From assembly GCA_023265025.1 (NCBI GenBank), contig JAHFUP010000044.1, forward strand, positions 1 through 40,351: 40,351 nucleotides of DNA, read 5' to 3'. Every line of letters begins with the position of its first letter. The stretch's first letter is position 1. Under the pieces are notes generated by a model. The model saw nothing but the letters and a program-made list of their open reading frames with translations, searched no databases and was not told the origin of the DNA. The position numbers were made by a program, and so were the translations under genes. Shown here in pieces: positions 33,690-40,351 of the stretch. This DNA comes from Acidimicrobiia bacterium. Its GTDB lineage: Bacteria > Actinomycetota > Acidimicrobiia > Acidimicrobiales > AC-14.

Positions 33690-34546
33690 GCCTCCACCGG
33701 TTCGGCCCTCTCGTGGGCACGCTGGCCCTCGCCGCGGGACTCGCGGCCTGCGGCGGCGGCGTGTCGAAGTCCAGCTTCGTGTCCAAGGCCGACGGCGCCT
33801 GCGGGTCGGGCAACGCCACGCTCGGGGGGGTCGCCAAACCGACGAACCTGCCTGAGCTGGCCACCGCCGCCGGCACCGTGGCCACCACCGTCGACACCCA
33901 GGCCGGGGCCCTGCGCGCCATCAAGGCGCCCGGCGACGACAAGGCCGCCATCGCCGGCGTGATCGCGGCACTGGCCGATGTCGCCGCGCCAGCGCGTGCC
34001 CTGCAGGATGCGGCGGGCAAGGCCGATGACGCAGCAACGGCCCGCGCCGTCACCGCGCTGAAGGCCAAGGTCGACGCCGCGTCGACACAGGCCACGACCT
34101 ACGGGCTCACGGCCTGCGGCGCGGGCCTCCAGACGCCGGTCAATACGGTCTTCGACGGCGGCAAGGCGGTGCTCAAGGCGGCATACGTCGCTCGGGCCGA
34201 CGCGCTCTGCACCGCGGCCAACAGGAAGGCGGACGCCCTCAACCAAGGCAGCTCGCTGGCCGCGTACGGCCGGTACCTGGTCATCTACATCCCCATTGAG
34301 GAAAAGCTCTTCGCCGACATCAAGGCGCTCGTGACGCCGCCGGGCGACGAGGCGACAGTGGCCGACATGCTGGCCGCACAGGACAAGGTCATCGCCAACG
34401 ACAAGGACACCCGCGCTGCGGCGCAAAAGGGTGACTCGGCCCAGGTCGACCGCTTGGGCGACCTCAACAACACCTTCGTCACCCAGTCCAACTCCAAGTT
34501 CGACGCCTACGGCCTGCGCAACTGCGGGACCCTCGGCAACTTCTGA
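33686..34546 (+). CDS. Two-repeat lipoprotein, copy B1
   Basis: 286 residues from GTG at 33686, overlapping the A1 stop by 4 nt. Lipobox LAAC (Cys22). It has the same two-half plan as A1: Cys39/Cys144 (FVSKADGAC, TYGLTACG) and a second pair (ARADALC, AYGLRNCG). Motifs ALRAIKAPGDDKAAI and DIKALVTPPGDEATV align with A1. It forms a two-gene unit with A1. Function not known. Confidence 0.87.
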   Translation: MSLHRFGPLVGTLALAAGLAACGGGVSKSSFVSKADGACGSGNATLGGVAKPTNLPELATAAGTVATTVDTQAGALRAIKAPGDDKAAIAGVIAALADVAAPARALQDAAGKADDAATARAVTALKAKVDAASTQATTYGLTACGAGLQTPVNTVFDGGKAVLKAAYVARADALCTAANRKADALNQGSSLAAYGRYLVIYIPIEEKLFADIKALVTPPGDEATVADMLAAQDKVIANDKDTRAAAQKGDSAQVDRLGDLNNTFVTQSNSKFDAYGLRNCGTLGNF

Positions 34547-34607
34547 CCTCCGGGGCCGAGCGGTGAAACGTGGACATGACAAACTCCATCGGCGAGAGGA
34601 ACCTCAC

Positions 34608-35471
34608 GTGCGGACCAGATTTTCCATGCTCATCCCTGCGGTCGCGCTTGCGGCCGCCCTGACCGCCTGCGGCGACGACGGGCCGAACAAGGCCGAGTTC
34701 GTGGCCAAGGCCGACGCCGCGTGCGCGCCGGGCAACAACGCCATCTCCACGACGGCGAAGCCCACCAACGCCCCCCAGGTCGCCACCGCGTCGGGCACCG
34801 CCGTCACCACCATCGACAGCCAGGTCACCGCGCTGCGGGCACTGAAGATGCCCGGCGGCAAGGACAAGGCCCAGATCCAGGCCATCGTCGCCGCCATCGC
34901 CGACGTCAGCGTGCCGACCAAGGCGCTCCAGGACGCGGCCGGAAAGACCGACGACGCAGCCATGGCCAAGGCCGCTCTCGACATGCAGGCCAAGGCCGAC
35001 GCGGCCAACAAGTCGGCCGAGGCCTACGGGCTGGCCCAGTGCGGCACCCAGCTCAAGTTCGGACTGGGCAACATGTTCGACGGCGTCAAGAACGTGGTGA
35101 AGGCGACGTTCGTGTCCAAGACCGAAACCCTGTGCCGGGACTTCGACCGCAAGGCCAGTTCGATCACCCGCCCGGGGAGCACGCTGGCGTCGCTCACCCG
35201 CTACATCGATACCTTCACCCCCGTGATGAACAAGTTCGTGGCCGACATCCGGGCCCTCACCGTGGCGCCGGGCGACGAGGGGGCCATCAGTGAGCTGACG
35301 GCGGCCCTGGACAACCTGATCGCCAAGTTCAAGGAGATCGGCGCCGCCGCCGTGTCCAACAACCCGCGCCTGGCCGGCGGCCTGGTCAACGAGCTCGACG
35401 TGGCCGGCACGGCCGTCAACGCCAAGTTCGACGCCTACGGTCTGACCGTCTGCGGATCGGCCGGCGTGTGA
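34608..35471 (+). CDS. Two-repeat lipoprotein, copy A2
   Basis: 287 residues from GTG at 34608 with GAGAGGA upstream. The first 167 residues differ from A1 only at residue 102 (Ala to Val). From about residue 168 on, the two diverge clearly (RDFDRKASSITRPGS against REYYRKSDALGVPGS), with the cysteine frame kept. The identity border lies near nucleotide 35107 (33325 in A1). Lipobox and repeat plan as in A1. Coupled to B2 through GTGA. Confidence 0.87.
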   Translation: MRTRFSMLIPAVALAAALTACGDDGPNKAEFVAKADAACAPGNNAISTTAKPTNAPQVATASGTAVTTIDSQVTALRALKMPGGKDKAQIQAIVAAIADVSVPTKALQDAAGKTDDAAMAKAALDMQAKADAANKSAEAYGLAQCGTQLKFGLGNMFDGVKNVVKATFVSKTETLCRDFDRKASSITRPGSTLASLTRYIDTFTPVMNKFVADIRALTVAPGDEGAISELTAALDNLIAKFKEIGAAAVSNNPRLAGGLVNELDVAGTAVNAKFDAYGLTVCGSAGV

Positions 35472-36328
35472 GCGCCTGGCGGTTCGGCCCCTTCGTCAGC
35501 GCCCTGGCCCTGGCCGCCGGCCTGGCCGCGTGCGGCGGCGGCGTGTCCAAGTCGGGCTACGTGTCCAAGGCGGACGTGGCGTGTGGGCCGGGTAACGCCT
35601 CGCTCGGGGCGGTCGCCAAGCCGTCGAACCTCCCGGAGCTGGCCACGGCGGCCGGCACCGTGGCCACGACCGTCGACGCCCAGGCCGGCGCACTACGCGC
35701 CATCAAGGCGCCCGGCGACGACAAGGCCGCCGTCGCCGACGTGATCGGCGCCCTCGCCGAGGTCGCCGCACCGGCCCGCGCTCTGCAGGACGCGGCGGGT
35801 AAATCGGACGACGCGGCGACGGCACGGGCGATCAACGACCTCAAGGCCAAGGCCGACGCCGCGTCGACACGGGCCTCCACCTACGGCCTCGCTGCGTGCG
35901 CGGTCGGCCTCAAGGCGCCCGTCGCGACCGTGTTCGACGGAGGGAAGACGGTGATCAAGGCGGCGTACGTCGCCCGGGCCGACTCGCTCTGCACCGCGGC
36001 GAACAAGAAGGCCGAGGGCCTCGCCGCACCCACATCGCTGGCGTCGTTCAGCCGCTTCCTAGTTGCCTATATCCCGATCGAGGAGAAGCTGCTCAACGAC
36101 ATCAAGGCGCTGGTCGCCCCGCCCGGCGACGAGGCCACCATCGCCGACATCGTCGCCGCCCAGGACAAGGTCATCGCCAACGACAAGGACACCCAGGCCG
36201 CGGCCCAGAAGGGCAGCACGGCCCAGGTCGACAAGTTCGACGACCTCAACACCATGCTCATCACCCAGGCCCACGCCAAGTTCGACACCTACGGCCTTCG
36301 CAACTGCGGGACGCTCGGGAACTTCTGA
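35468..36328 (+). CDS. Two-repeat lipoprotein, copy B2
   Basis: 286 residues from GTG at 35468, overlapping the A2 stop. It aligns with B1 along its whole length with scattered differences, unlike the A1/A2 pattern. Lipobox LAAC. Cysteines follow the same spacing (YVSKADVAC, LAACAVG, ARADSLC, LRNCGTLG). It is the last gene of the unit and is followed by a strong hairpin. Confidence 0.87.
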   Translation: MSAWRFGPFVSALALAAGLAACGGGVSKSGYVSKADVACGPGNASLGAVAKPSNLPELATAAGTVATTVDAQAGALRAIKAPGDDKAAVADVIGALAEVAAPARALQDAAGKSDDAATARAINDLKAKADAASTRASTYGLAACAVGLKAPVATVFDGGKTVIKAAYVARADSLCTAANKKAEGLAAPTSLASFSRFLVAYIPIEEKLLNDIKALVAPPGDEATIADIVAAQDKVIANDKDTQAAAQKGSTAQVDKFDDLNTMLITQAHAKFDTYGLRNCGTLGNF

Positions 36329-36331
36329 CGA

Positions 36332-36361
36332 ACAGGGGAGGGACGAGAGCCCCTCCCCTGT
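36332..36361 (+). terminator. Hairpin after the lipoprotein quartet
   Basis: ACAGGGGAGGG (36332-36342), an 8-nt loop, and CCCTCCCCTGT (36351-36361) form a perfect 11-bp stem just after the B2 stop. TAATCC follows, with no T tract. It probably ends transcription of the quartet. Confidence 0.65.
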
Positions 36362-36804
36362 AATCCAACTGGCCGTGACTCGATACGGAGTCAGAGCGCC
36401 GAACCGCTCGGTTCGGAGAAGACCGTCCGTGAAATCCGGTGGCTCAGGGCTGCTCCGCCGAAGCCCCCGTCACCGGGACGCTTCACCGAACCACTCCTAC
36501 GGGACACGAGCTGAAGTCGTGCCCTCGCGGAGCATCGCCATCCGCTGAGATTTCCTCCTGCGGGCCAGGGTCGTCGTTGCTCCTGCGGGACCCCGGTCGT
36601 CGTTGGTGAACTGGTCGGTGATCTCGTCAGATCGGTAGGCGTACGACGAGAGGTCGATCGTCGACTGAGCCTACGTTCCTCACGAGCTACCGCGATCGGA
36701 CCTGTGACGCCTATGCCTTCACTTCCTCGCCACGGGTAGCGGCGATTACCCGTTATCGTTGCGACAACCCTTGTCCCGTGCCACGGGCCAGGGCGAAAAG
36801 CGAG
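36362..36804. other. 443-nt non-coding region with small hairpins and two copies of the 26-nt repeat
   Basis: No gene was recognised here. It holds CCGAACC/GGTTCGG (about 36399-36416), an imperfect hairpin at 36501-36524 (GGGACACGA ... TCGTGCCC), two units of the 26-nt repeat that is tandem at 37506 (36552-36602), and ACGGGTA/TACCCGT near 36734-36756, just before the next gene. Confidence 0.5.
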
Positions 36805-37404
36805 GTGATCGCGGTGGTCATCCACCGGCTGTTCGTCCCTGTCACCGTCTTGGCCTGCCTTCTCGCCGGAGTCTCGTGCTCGAGCGAAGAGGCCGGAAGT
36901 CCGGCGGTGACCACGCAGAGCACTCCACCCGTCCCGTCGACCACGGCCTCCTCGGCGACCAGTTCGGCAGCGACGCCGTCCTCCACCGCGACGACCTTCT
37001 CCAAGACCATCGCCATCGGCAACATCACCTTTCACGTGCCTCCCTCATGGGGTGTGGACGGCGGGCCGCCGAGGGCCTACGTCGGCGTGCTCGCCGGTGG
37101 GCGCGGGGACGTGACCTTGCGCGTCGAGACCGGCTTCGACGGGACGATCGACAGCCTGGCGCCGACCAGGTGTCTGGGCGCACCCGTCGCCGCGCCTGCC
37201 CGCGTCGACCTGATCGACCAGGGTTTCCGGCCGATCGGCGACCGAACGGCCGAGTTCCGGTTCTGGCGCTCGTCGTGCCCGCAGGGCGACCTGAAGATCG
37301 AGGAGCACCGCGCGTGGCTCCTGCCCATTTCGCACATCGCCATCTTCGAGCAGCGCCACGAAGCTGAAGTGGAGGCGGTCGTGGCGACGGCGATGGTCGG
37401 GTAG
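36805..37404 (+). CDS. Small lipoprotein-like secreted protein
   Basis: From GTG at 36805 it has about 199 residues; a GTG at 36778 is an alternative. A hydrophobic signal (LFVPVTVLACLLAGVSC) ends in a weak lipobox. A Ser/Thr-rich linker (STPPVPSTTASSATSSAATP) follows, then a compact domain with ITFHVPPSWGVDGG, DVTLRVETGFDGT, RVDLIDQGFRPIGDRTAEFR and WLLPISHIAIFEQRH. Two cysteines (TRCLG, RSSCPQG) may pair. No family was recognised; the layout suggests an envelope protein. It is flanked on both sides by the 26-nt repeat. Confidence 0.7.
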   Translation: MIAVVIHRLFVPVTVLACLLAGVSCSSEEAGSPAVTTQSTPPVPSTTASSATSSAATPSSTATTFSKTIAIGNITFHVPPSWGVDGGPPRAYVGVLAGGRGDVTLRVETGFDGTIDSLAPTRCLGAPVAAPARVDLIDQGFRPIGDRTAEFRFWRSSCPQGDLKIEEHRAWLLPISHIAIFEQRHEAEVEAVVATAMVG

Positions 37405-37505
37405 GCGATCGCTAGACGCGCCGACCCTTCCGGTCCCGGTTGGCCCAGTTCTCGGGCTGGGCGCTGCAATCTGTGAGCCTGTCTGACACTCCCAGCATCA
37501 GCGCG

Positions 37506-37710
37506 CGTTCCTCCTGCGGCACCCCGGTCGTCGTTCCTCCTGCGGGACCCCGGTCGTCGTTCCTCCTGCGGGACCCGGTCGTCGTTCCTCCTGCGGCACC
37601 CCGGTCGTCGTTCCTCCTGCGGGCTCCGGACGCCGTTCCTGCCGGCCCCGGGTCGTGGTTCCTGCTGCGGGAGCGCCCGATAGTCGTTCCTCCTACCCAC
37701 CCCGGGTCAC
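37506..37710. repeat. 26-nt tandem repeat array
   Basis: About eight head-to-tail units, with no spacers. The first four are near identical (37506-37531, 37532-37557, 37558-37582 with one base deleted, 37583-37608): each begins TTCCTCCTGCGG and ends CGGTCGTCG. Later units decay (37609-37710) and the last runs into the stop of the TPR gene. Two more units lie at 36552-36602. Confidence 0.85.
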
Positions 37711-38876
37711 CGCTCCTTCTCCGGCGCAGGACCGATGTCGAGGGGCGCAGATTTCACGTTCAGAGGCTGGGCCGTGTTTTTCTCCATCGTGAGTGGCCCC
37801 GCCTTGAGCTTGGTGATAGTCGGAAAGGAAAACGCGCACAGAACGAGAAGCAAGGATCCGAGTACCAGGCTGCTAAAGCCAGTAGACGTCAAATCCTTGC
37901 CATCGAGCCTGACGAGAAGTATGGCGATCAGGATTGCCGCTCCCGCTGTGACGAGGTAGGGAAGCCACACCGGCGGGAGGCCTGATGAAACGCCCCGTCT
38001 CCGGTTGATGCGCCGCAGGTTGCGCTCCGCGACCCGTCCGATGCCACTGCCCGGGTCCGACCGGTGCACACTGGCGTCGAAGGCCCGGGCTGCCTCCCCG
38101 ATCCGCGACAGCTTCATCAACGCATATCCTCGCAACAGAGCTACCAGCGCGTGGGGCTCGGACTTCGGGGGGTCACCCTGGAGACGCGGGAGCACAGGTT
38201 TCGCTTCGTCTAGTTCCCCGAGGGCATCCAGATAGAAGGCGTCGTCGAGGTACCGGTCGCCCATGTCGATATAAATCTGGGCGAGGGTAGCCCGGACGTG
38301 CCAAGTCGGGCTCTTGTCGGCGAGGATCGCCTGCTGTCCCCGCCGCTCGGCCTCGGCGAGGTCGCCGTTGCGCCGGAGTGCCTCGGCCAGGTTGTTCAGA
38401 GTAGCCGCCGACCTGTCCCCCTCCTCGACCGCCCGCCGGAGCGCAGCCTCGGCCTCTTTGTACTCGCCAACCTGTAGATGAGCGAGTCCGAGGACGGACC
38501 AGGCGTCTGCCCGGTCCGGTTCCTTTTGAAGCGCCAGCGTGAGTGCCTCTATGGCCTTGGTCGGCTTGCCGAGCCGCATGGCCAGCCATCCCTGGACAAG
38601 CCGCACGTACGCCACGACCTCGTCGGCCTCGGGCCCGGGGTGCTTCTGCGCGATCCGGAGGACGTCGGCGCTCGCCTTCCTCGACGTCTCCCACTGATCC
38701 GTCTCGTAGGCCGCCCGGGCTAGGAGGGCATTCGCGATCAGGACATCCTCCTCGTGCTCATCTTCGGAGAGCTGGGCGAGGGCTATATCGAGCAGTTTGA
38801 TGGCGTCGCCCCATTGCTCCCGGTGGCACGCGTCCTCGGCCCGCCCGATGAAGGCGATCGCTTCCGCCTCCCCCAT
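37707..38876 (-). CDS. TPR protein with C-terminal membrane anchor
   Basis: 389 residues. Residues 1-290 hold helical pairs of the tetratricopeptide type (DAIKLLDIALAQL, AIEALTLALQKEPDRADAWS, VLGLAHLQVGEYKEAEAALR, NNLAEALRRNGDLAEAERRG, GYALMKLSRIGEAARAFDAS). Two membrane helices follow at about 303-323 and 334-353. A short tail (EKNTAQPLNVKSAPLD) ends the protein. There is no signal peptide, so the TPR part is cytoplasmic. It starts 1 nt after the protease stop. TPR proteins are scaffolds; here the partner is likely the protease. Confidence 0.88.
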   Translation of the reverse strand: MGEAEAIAFIGRAEDACHREQWGDAIKLLDIALAQLSEDEHEEDVLIANALLARAAYETDQWETSRKASADVLRIAQKHPGPEADEVVAYVRLVQGWLAMRLGKPTKAIEALTLALQKEPDRADAWSVLGLAHLQVGEYKEAEAALRRAVEEGDRSAATLNNLAEALRRNGDLAEAERRGQQAILADKSPTWHVRATLAQIYIDMGDRYLDDAFYLDALGELDEAKPVLPRLQGDPPKSEPHALVALLRGYALMKLSRIGEAARAFDASVHRSDPGSGIGRVAERNLRRINRRRGVSSGLPPVWLPYLVTAGAAILIAILLVRLDGKDLTSTGFSSLVLGSLLLVLCAFSFPTITKLKAGPLTMEKNTAQPLNVKSAPLDIGPAPEKER

Positions 38877-38877
38877 G

Positions 38878-40008
38878 TCATCGCCCCCTCCACTGGAGTA
38901 CCACCCCGCCTTCGGAGAACGGCCGTCCCATTGCGAGAACGCTCGCCGTGGCCGCCGAAGGGATCGTTCCTGGCTGCATGGTGCGAGCGATCTCTCCTGC
39001 CACCGATGCCGCGGCGAAGGACGTCCCGCTCCACTCGGCGTAGCCGTTGAAGGCCACCATCGATCCCGTGGACGGAGCTTGACGCCCTTGAAATGTGACG
39101 AAGCTACTTATGACGTCAACACCAGTGGCCCAGGCGTTGACCCACGGTCCGTAGTTGCTGAAGAGCGCCCGCGATCCTTCCCCGTCGATAGCGCCCACGG
39201 CCAGGACTGACGAGGCGGCTGCGGGCCAGAACGGCCGATCGCTGGCAAAGTTGCCCGCCGCCCCAACTATGGCGGTGTCGGCGCTCAGACCGTGGAGGGC
39301 ACGTCGGAGGGCAGGGGAAAGGCGGTCGTCGCTTGTGTAGCCGCCGAAGGGCAAGAGCACCACGTCAGCGTCGATCGAAAGCAGGGCGGAGGCCAACGCC
39401 AGGTCGTCGCCGGTCCCGCGTACATCCAGATCAGAACGAACCTGGACGGTCGCTCCTGGCGCGTGCTGGACAACGATGCCGGCGACGAACGTCCCGTGGC
39501 CAGCGAACGGGCCGAGCGCCCCGTCGGGGTCGACGTCGAGGGCGTCGTCGTCCTGGCGGCCCCGGGACCGCACCCGGTCGGCGAGGTAGGGATGGTCGAG
39601 TTTTACCCCGGTGTCGAGCACCGCCACCCGTACGCCACGCCCGCCGCCATCGATCGGACGTGGAGGCACGGTTCTCGTCGGTCTGGGAAGGGCTGGAAGC
39701 TGCGGCAGCGTGTCGTCGTGGATCATTGCGGCCTGGAAGACGTGGTTGAGATGGACAACCGGCTGCTCGAGTCGGCGCCGCATCTCCTCGACGATCGCCG
39801 GCAGGTCGAACTCCTCGGGAATCGCGACGATGGCCAGCCCGAGATCGTCCTCTACCGATGTCGTCTCGCCGTGGTACTCCCGGATGACGCCTTCGGCGCT
39901 TTCGAGGGCGTCGGTTGCCACGAGGAGCTGGCCCGGCCGATAGAGGAAGTTGCCGACAGGGGACTCGCCCAGGGCGATGGCCTCACGAGTCCGCTCGTCG
40001 CCGTTCAT
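38878..40008 (-). CDS. Subtilisin-like (S8) serine protease, no signal peptide
   Basis: 376 residues from ATG at 40008. The catalytic triad is Asp132 (VAVLDTGV), His171 (GHGTFVAGI) and Ser330 (WSGTSFAAASVAGEIA), with oxyanion Asn253 (GAAGNFA). The N-terminal 120 residues look like an inhibitor/propeptide-like domain (YRPGQLLVATDALESAEGVI, DLGLAIVAIPEEFDLPAIVE). No signal peptide or membrane helix is seen, so it is probably cytoplasmic. It is followed after 1 nt by the membrane-anchored TPR gene. The substrate is unknown. Confidence 0.9.
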   Translation of the reverse strand: MNGDERTREAIALGESPVGNFLYRPGQLLVATDALESAEGVIREYHGETTSVEDDLGLAIVAIPEEFDLPAIVEEMRRRLEQPVVHLNHVFQAAMIHDDTLPQLPALPRPTRTVPPRPIDGGGRGVRVAVLDTGVKLDHPYLADRVRSRGRQDDDALDVDPDGALGPFAGHGTFVAGIVVQHAPGATVQVRSDLDVRGTGDDLALASALLSIDADVVLLPFGGYTSDDRLSPALRRALHGLSADTAIVGAAGNFASDRPFWPAAASSVLAVGAIDGEGSRALFSNYGPWVNAWATGVDVISSFVTFQGRQAPSTGSMVAFNGYAEWSGTSFAAASVAGEIARTMQPGTIPSAATASVLAMGRPFSEGGVVLQWRGR

Positions 40009-40231
40009 ACCGCCCCTCGCCTCGTTTCGACTGAATGCGAGTCCAGAACAACCGCGTGCCGCACCGACGCCGATGTCTCGGCGTCAGACGGTTGACAACG
40101 GTTTACGCGATCACCAAGTTGGCCCATCTGCCCGAAGCGAGCTACGACGGACCGACAAACAGAGTCTTGATCCGGCCGCCGTTCATGTCAACCCTGCGGA
40201 GGCGCGTTGAAATGAGGTCCCCCAGCCGGTA
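40009..40231. other. Non-coding region upstream of the protease gene
   Basis: No gene was recognised. It should carry the promoter of the protease-TPR pair; TTGACA occurs at about 40095 on the plus strand but without a convincing -10. Confidence 0.3.
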
Positions 40232-40251
40232 CAGGGTTGCGCGGTAGTCGG
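40232..40251. mobile_element. Candidate terminal inverted repeat of an ISAs1-type element
   Basis: CAGGGTTGCGCGG lies just outside the transposase stop codon, where an IS end would be expected; family ends beginning CAGGG are recalled, not checked. The other end lies beyond the window, so the repeat cannot be confirmed. Confidence 0.35.
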
Positions 40252-40255
40252 CGGG

Positions 40256-40351
40256 CTATAGGCCGAGGAGGGTGAGTGCTCGTGTGGCGTTCCGGGCGAT
40301 GTGTCGCAGCGCTCGGGCGATGTTGGTGTGGCCGTGGATTCGCAGCACGCT
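40256..40351 (-). CDS. ISAs1-family transposase, C-terminal fragment (cut by window edge)
   Basis: The last 31 residues are visible: SVLRIHGHTNIARALRHIAR, then NATRALTLLGL and TAG. This is the conserved C-terminal tail of ISAs1-type DDE transposases (LLRIDGxTNIAxALRxxARNPxRAL). The catalytic part is outside the window. Confidence 0.8.
   Translation of the reverse strand, partial: SVLRIHGHTNIARALRHIARNATRALTLLGL

Noticed and set aside
36391-37035. Minus-strand frame across the gap after the quartet
   Set aside because: Low-complexity Arg/Ser sequence, no family match, and it overlaps the antisense of a signal-peptide gene.
37506-37710. Possible CRISPR array
   Set aside because: The 26-nt units are directly adjacent without unique spacers and no cas genes are present; it is a tandem repeat.
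37440-37985. Apparent plus-strand protein with PVVVPPAGPRSSFLL-type repeats
   Set aside because: It is the translation of the tandem repeat array running into the antisense of the TPR gene; no ribosome site or family support.
40035-40247. Small plus-strand frames before the IS end
   Set aside because: No ribosome site, no recognisable sequence, and they run across the presumed IS boundary.

Overview
The window is very GC-rich, with heavy G/C third positions, many GTG and TTG starts, and dense head-to-tail genes that often overlap by 4 nt. It carries the actinobacterial translation/isoprenoid cluster in canonical order. Read on the minus strand from high to low coordinates this is trmD, rplS, lepB, DUF2469, yraN, then comM, dprA, xer, a WhiG/FliA-type sigma gene, a LytM-like protein, a lipoprotein, rpsB, tsf, pyrH, frr, cdsA, dxr, rseP, ispG, a methyltransferase, rimP, nusA, ylxR and infB. 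A WhiG-type sigma factor, a Rv2466c-like thiol protein and a CdsA with a long disordered N-terminus suggest Actinomycetota, perhaps an uncultured Acidimicrobiia-like lineage; the class is an inference.

Layout. 1-2.5 kb: infB (5' part only), ylxR, nusA and rimP, headed by a terminator-like leader hairpin. 2.8-11.4 kb: an accessory block between rimP and ispG with a secreted beta-helix protein, a PIG-L deacetylase, a divergent toxin-antitoxin-like pair, two coupled ABC exporters, an ECF sigma factor coupled to a Cys-repeat membrane/secreted protein, a long inverted repeat and a HicB/DinB-like protein. 11.4-21.4 kb: methyltransferase, MEP-pathway genes (ispG, dxr), rseP, cdsA, and frr-pyrH-tsf-rpsB. 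21.6-25.1 kb: a thiol oxidoreductase (+), a beta-propeller lipoprotein and a degenerate LytM-lipase fusion. 25.2-29.5 kb: sigma factor, Xer recombinase, DprA, ComM. 29.6-30.2 kb: a 37-residue membrane peptide coupled to rpiB (+). 30.2-32.8 kb: yraN, DUF2469, lepB, rplS, trmD. 32.8-36.3 kb: four tandem paralogous lipoproteins on the plus strand. 36.3-37.7 kb: structured non-coding DNA, another lipoprotein and a 26-bp tandem repeat array. 37.7-40.0 kb: a soluble subtilisin-like protease coupled to a membrane-anchored TPR protein. 40.2 kb to the end: the 3' end of an ISAs1-type transposase.

The core genes serve translation, membrane lipid and isoprenoid precursor synthesis, protein export and DNA uptake/recombination. 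The most unusual material is: (i) the lipoprotein quartet, which arose by three nested duplications with a near-identical tract confined to the 5' half of two copies; (ii) the protease-TPR module beside an insertion sequence; (iii) the ECF sigma/Cys-repeat pair; (iv) a 26-nt palindromic element found just after three stop codons, with a compensatory stem change; and (v) three genes whose conserved N-termini can only be reached from non-standard starts (CTG, CTG, ATA). No rRNA, tRNA or CRISPR array was recognised.
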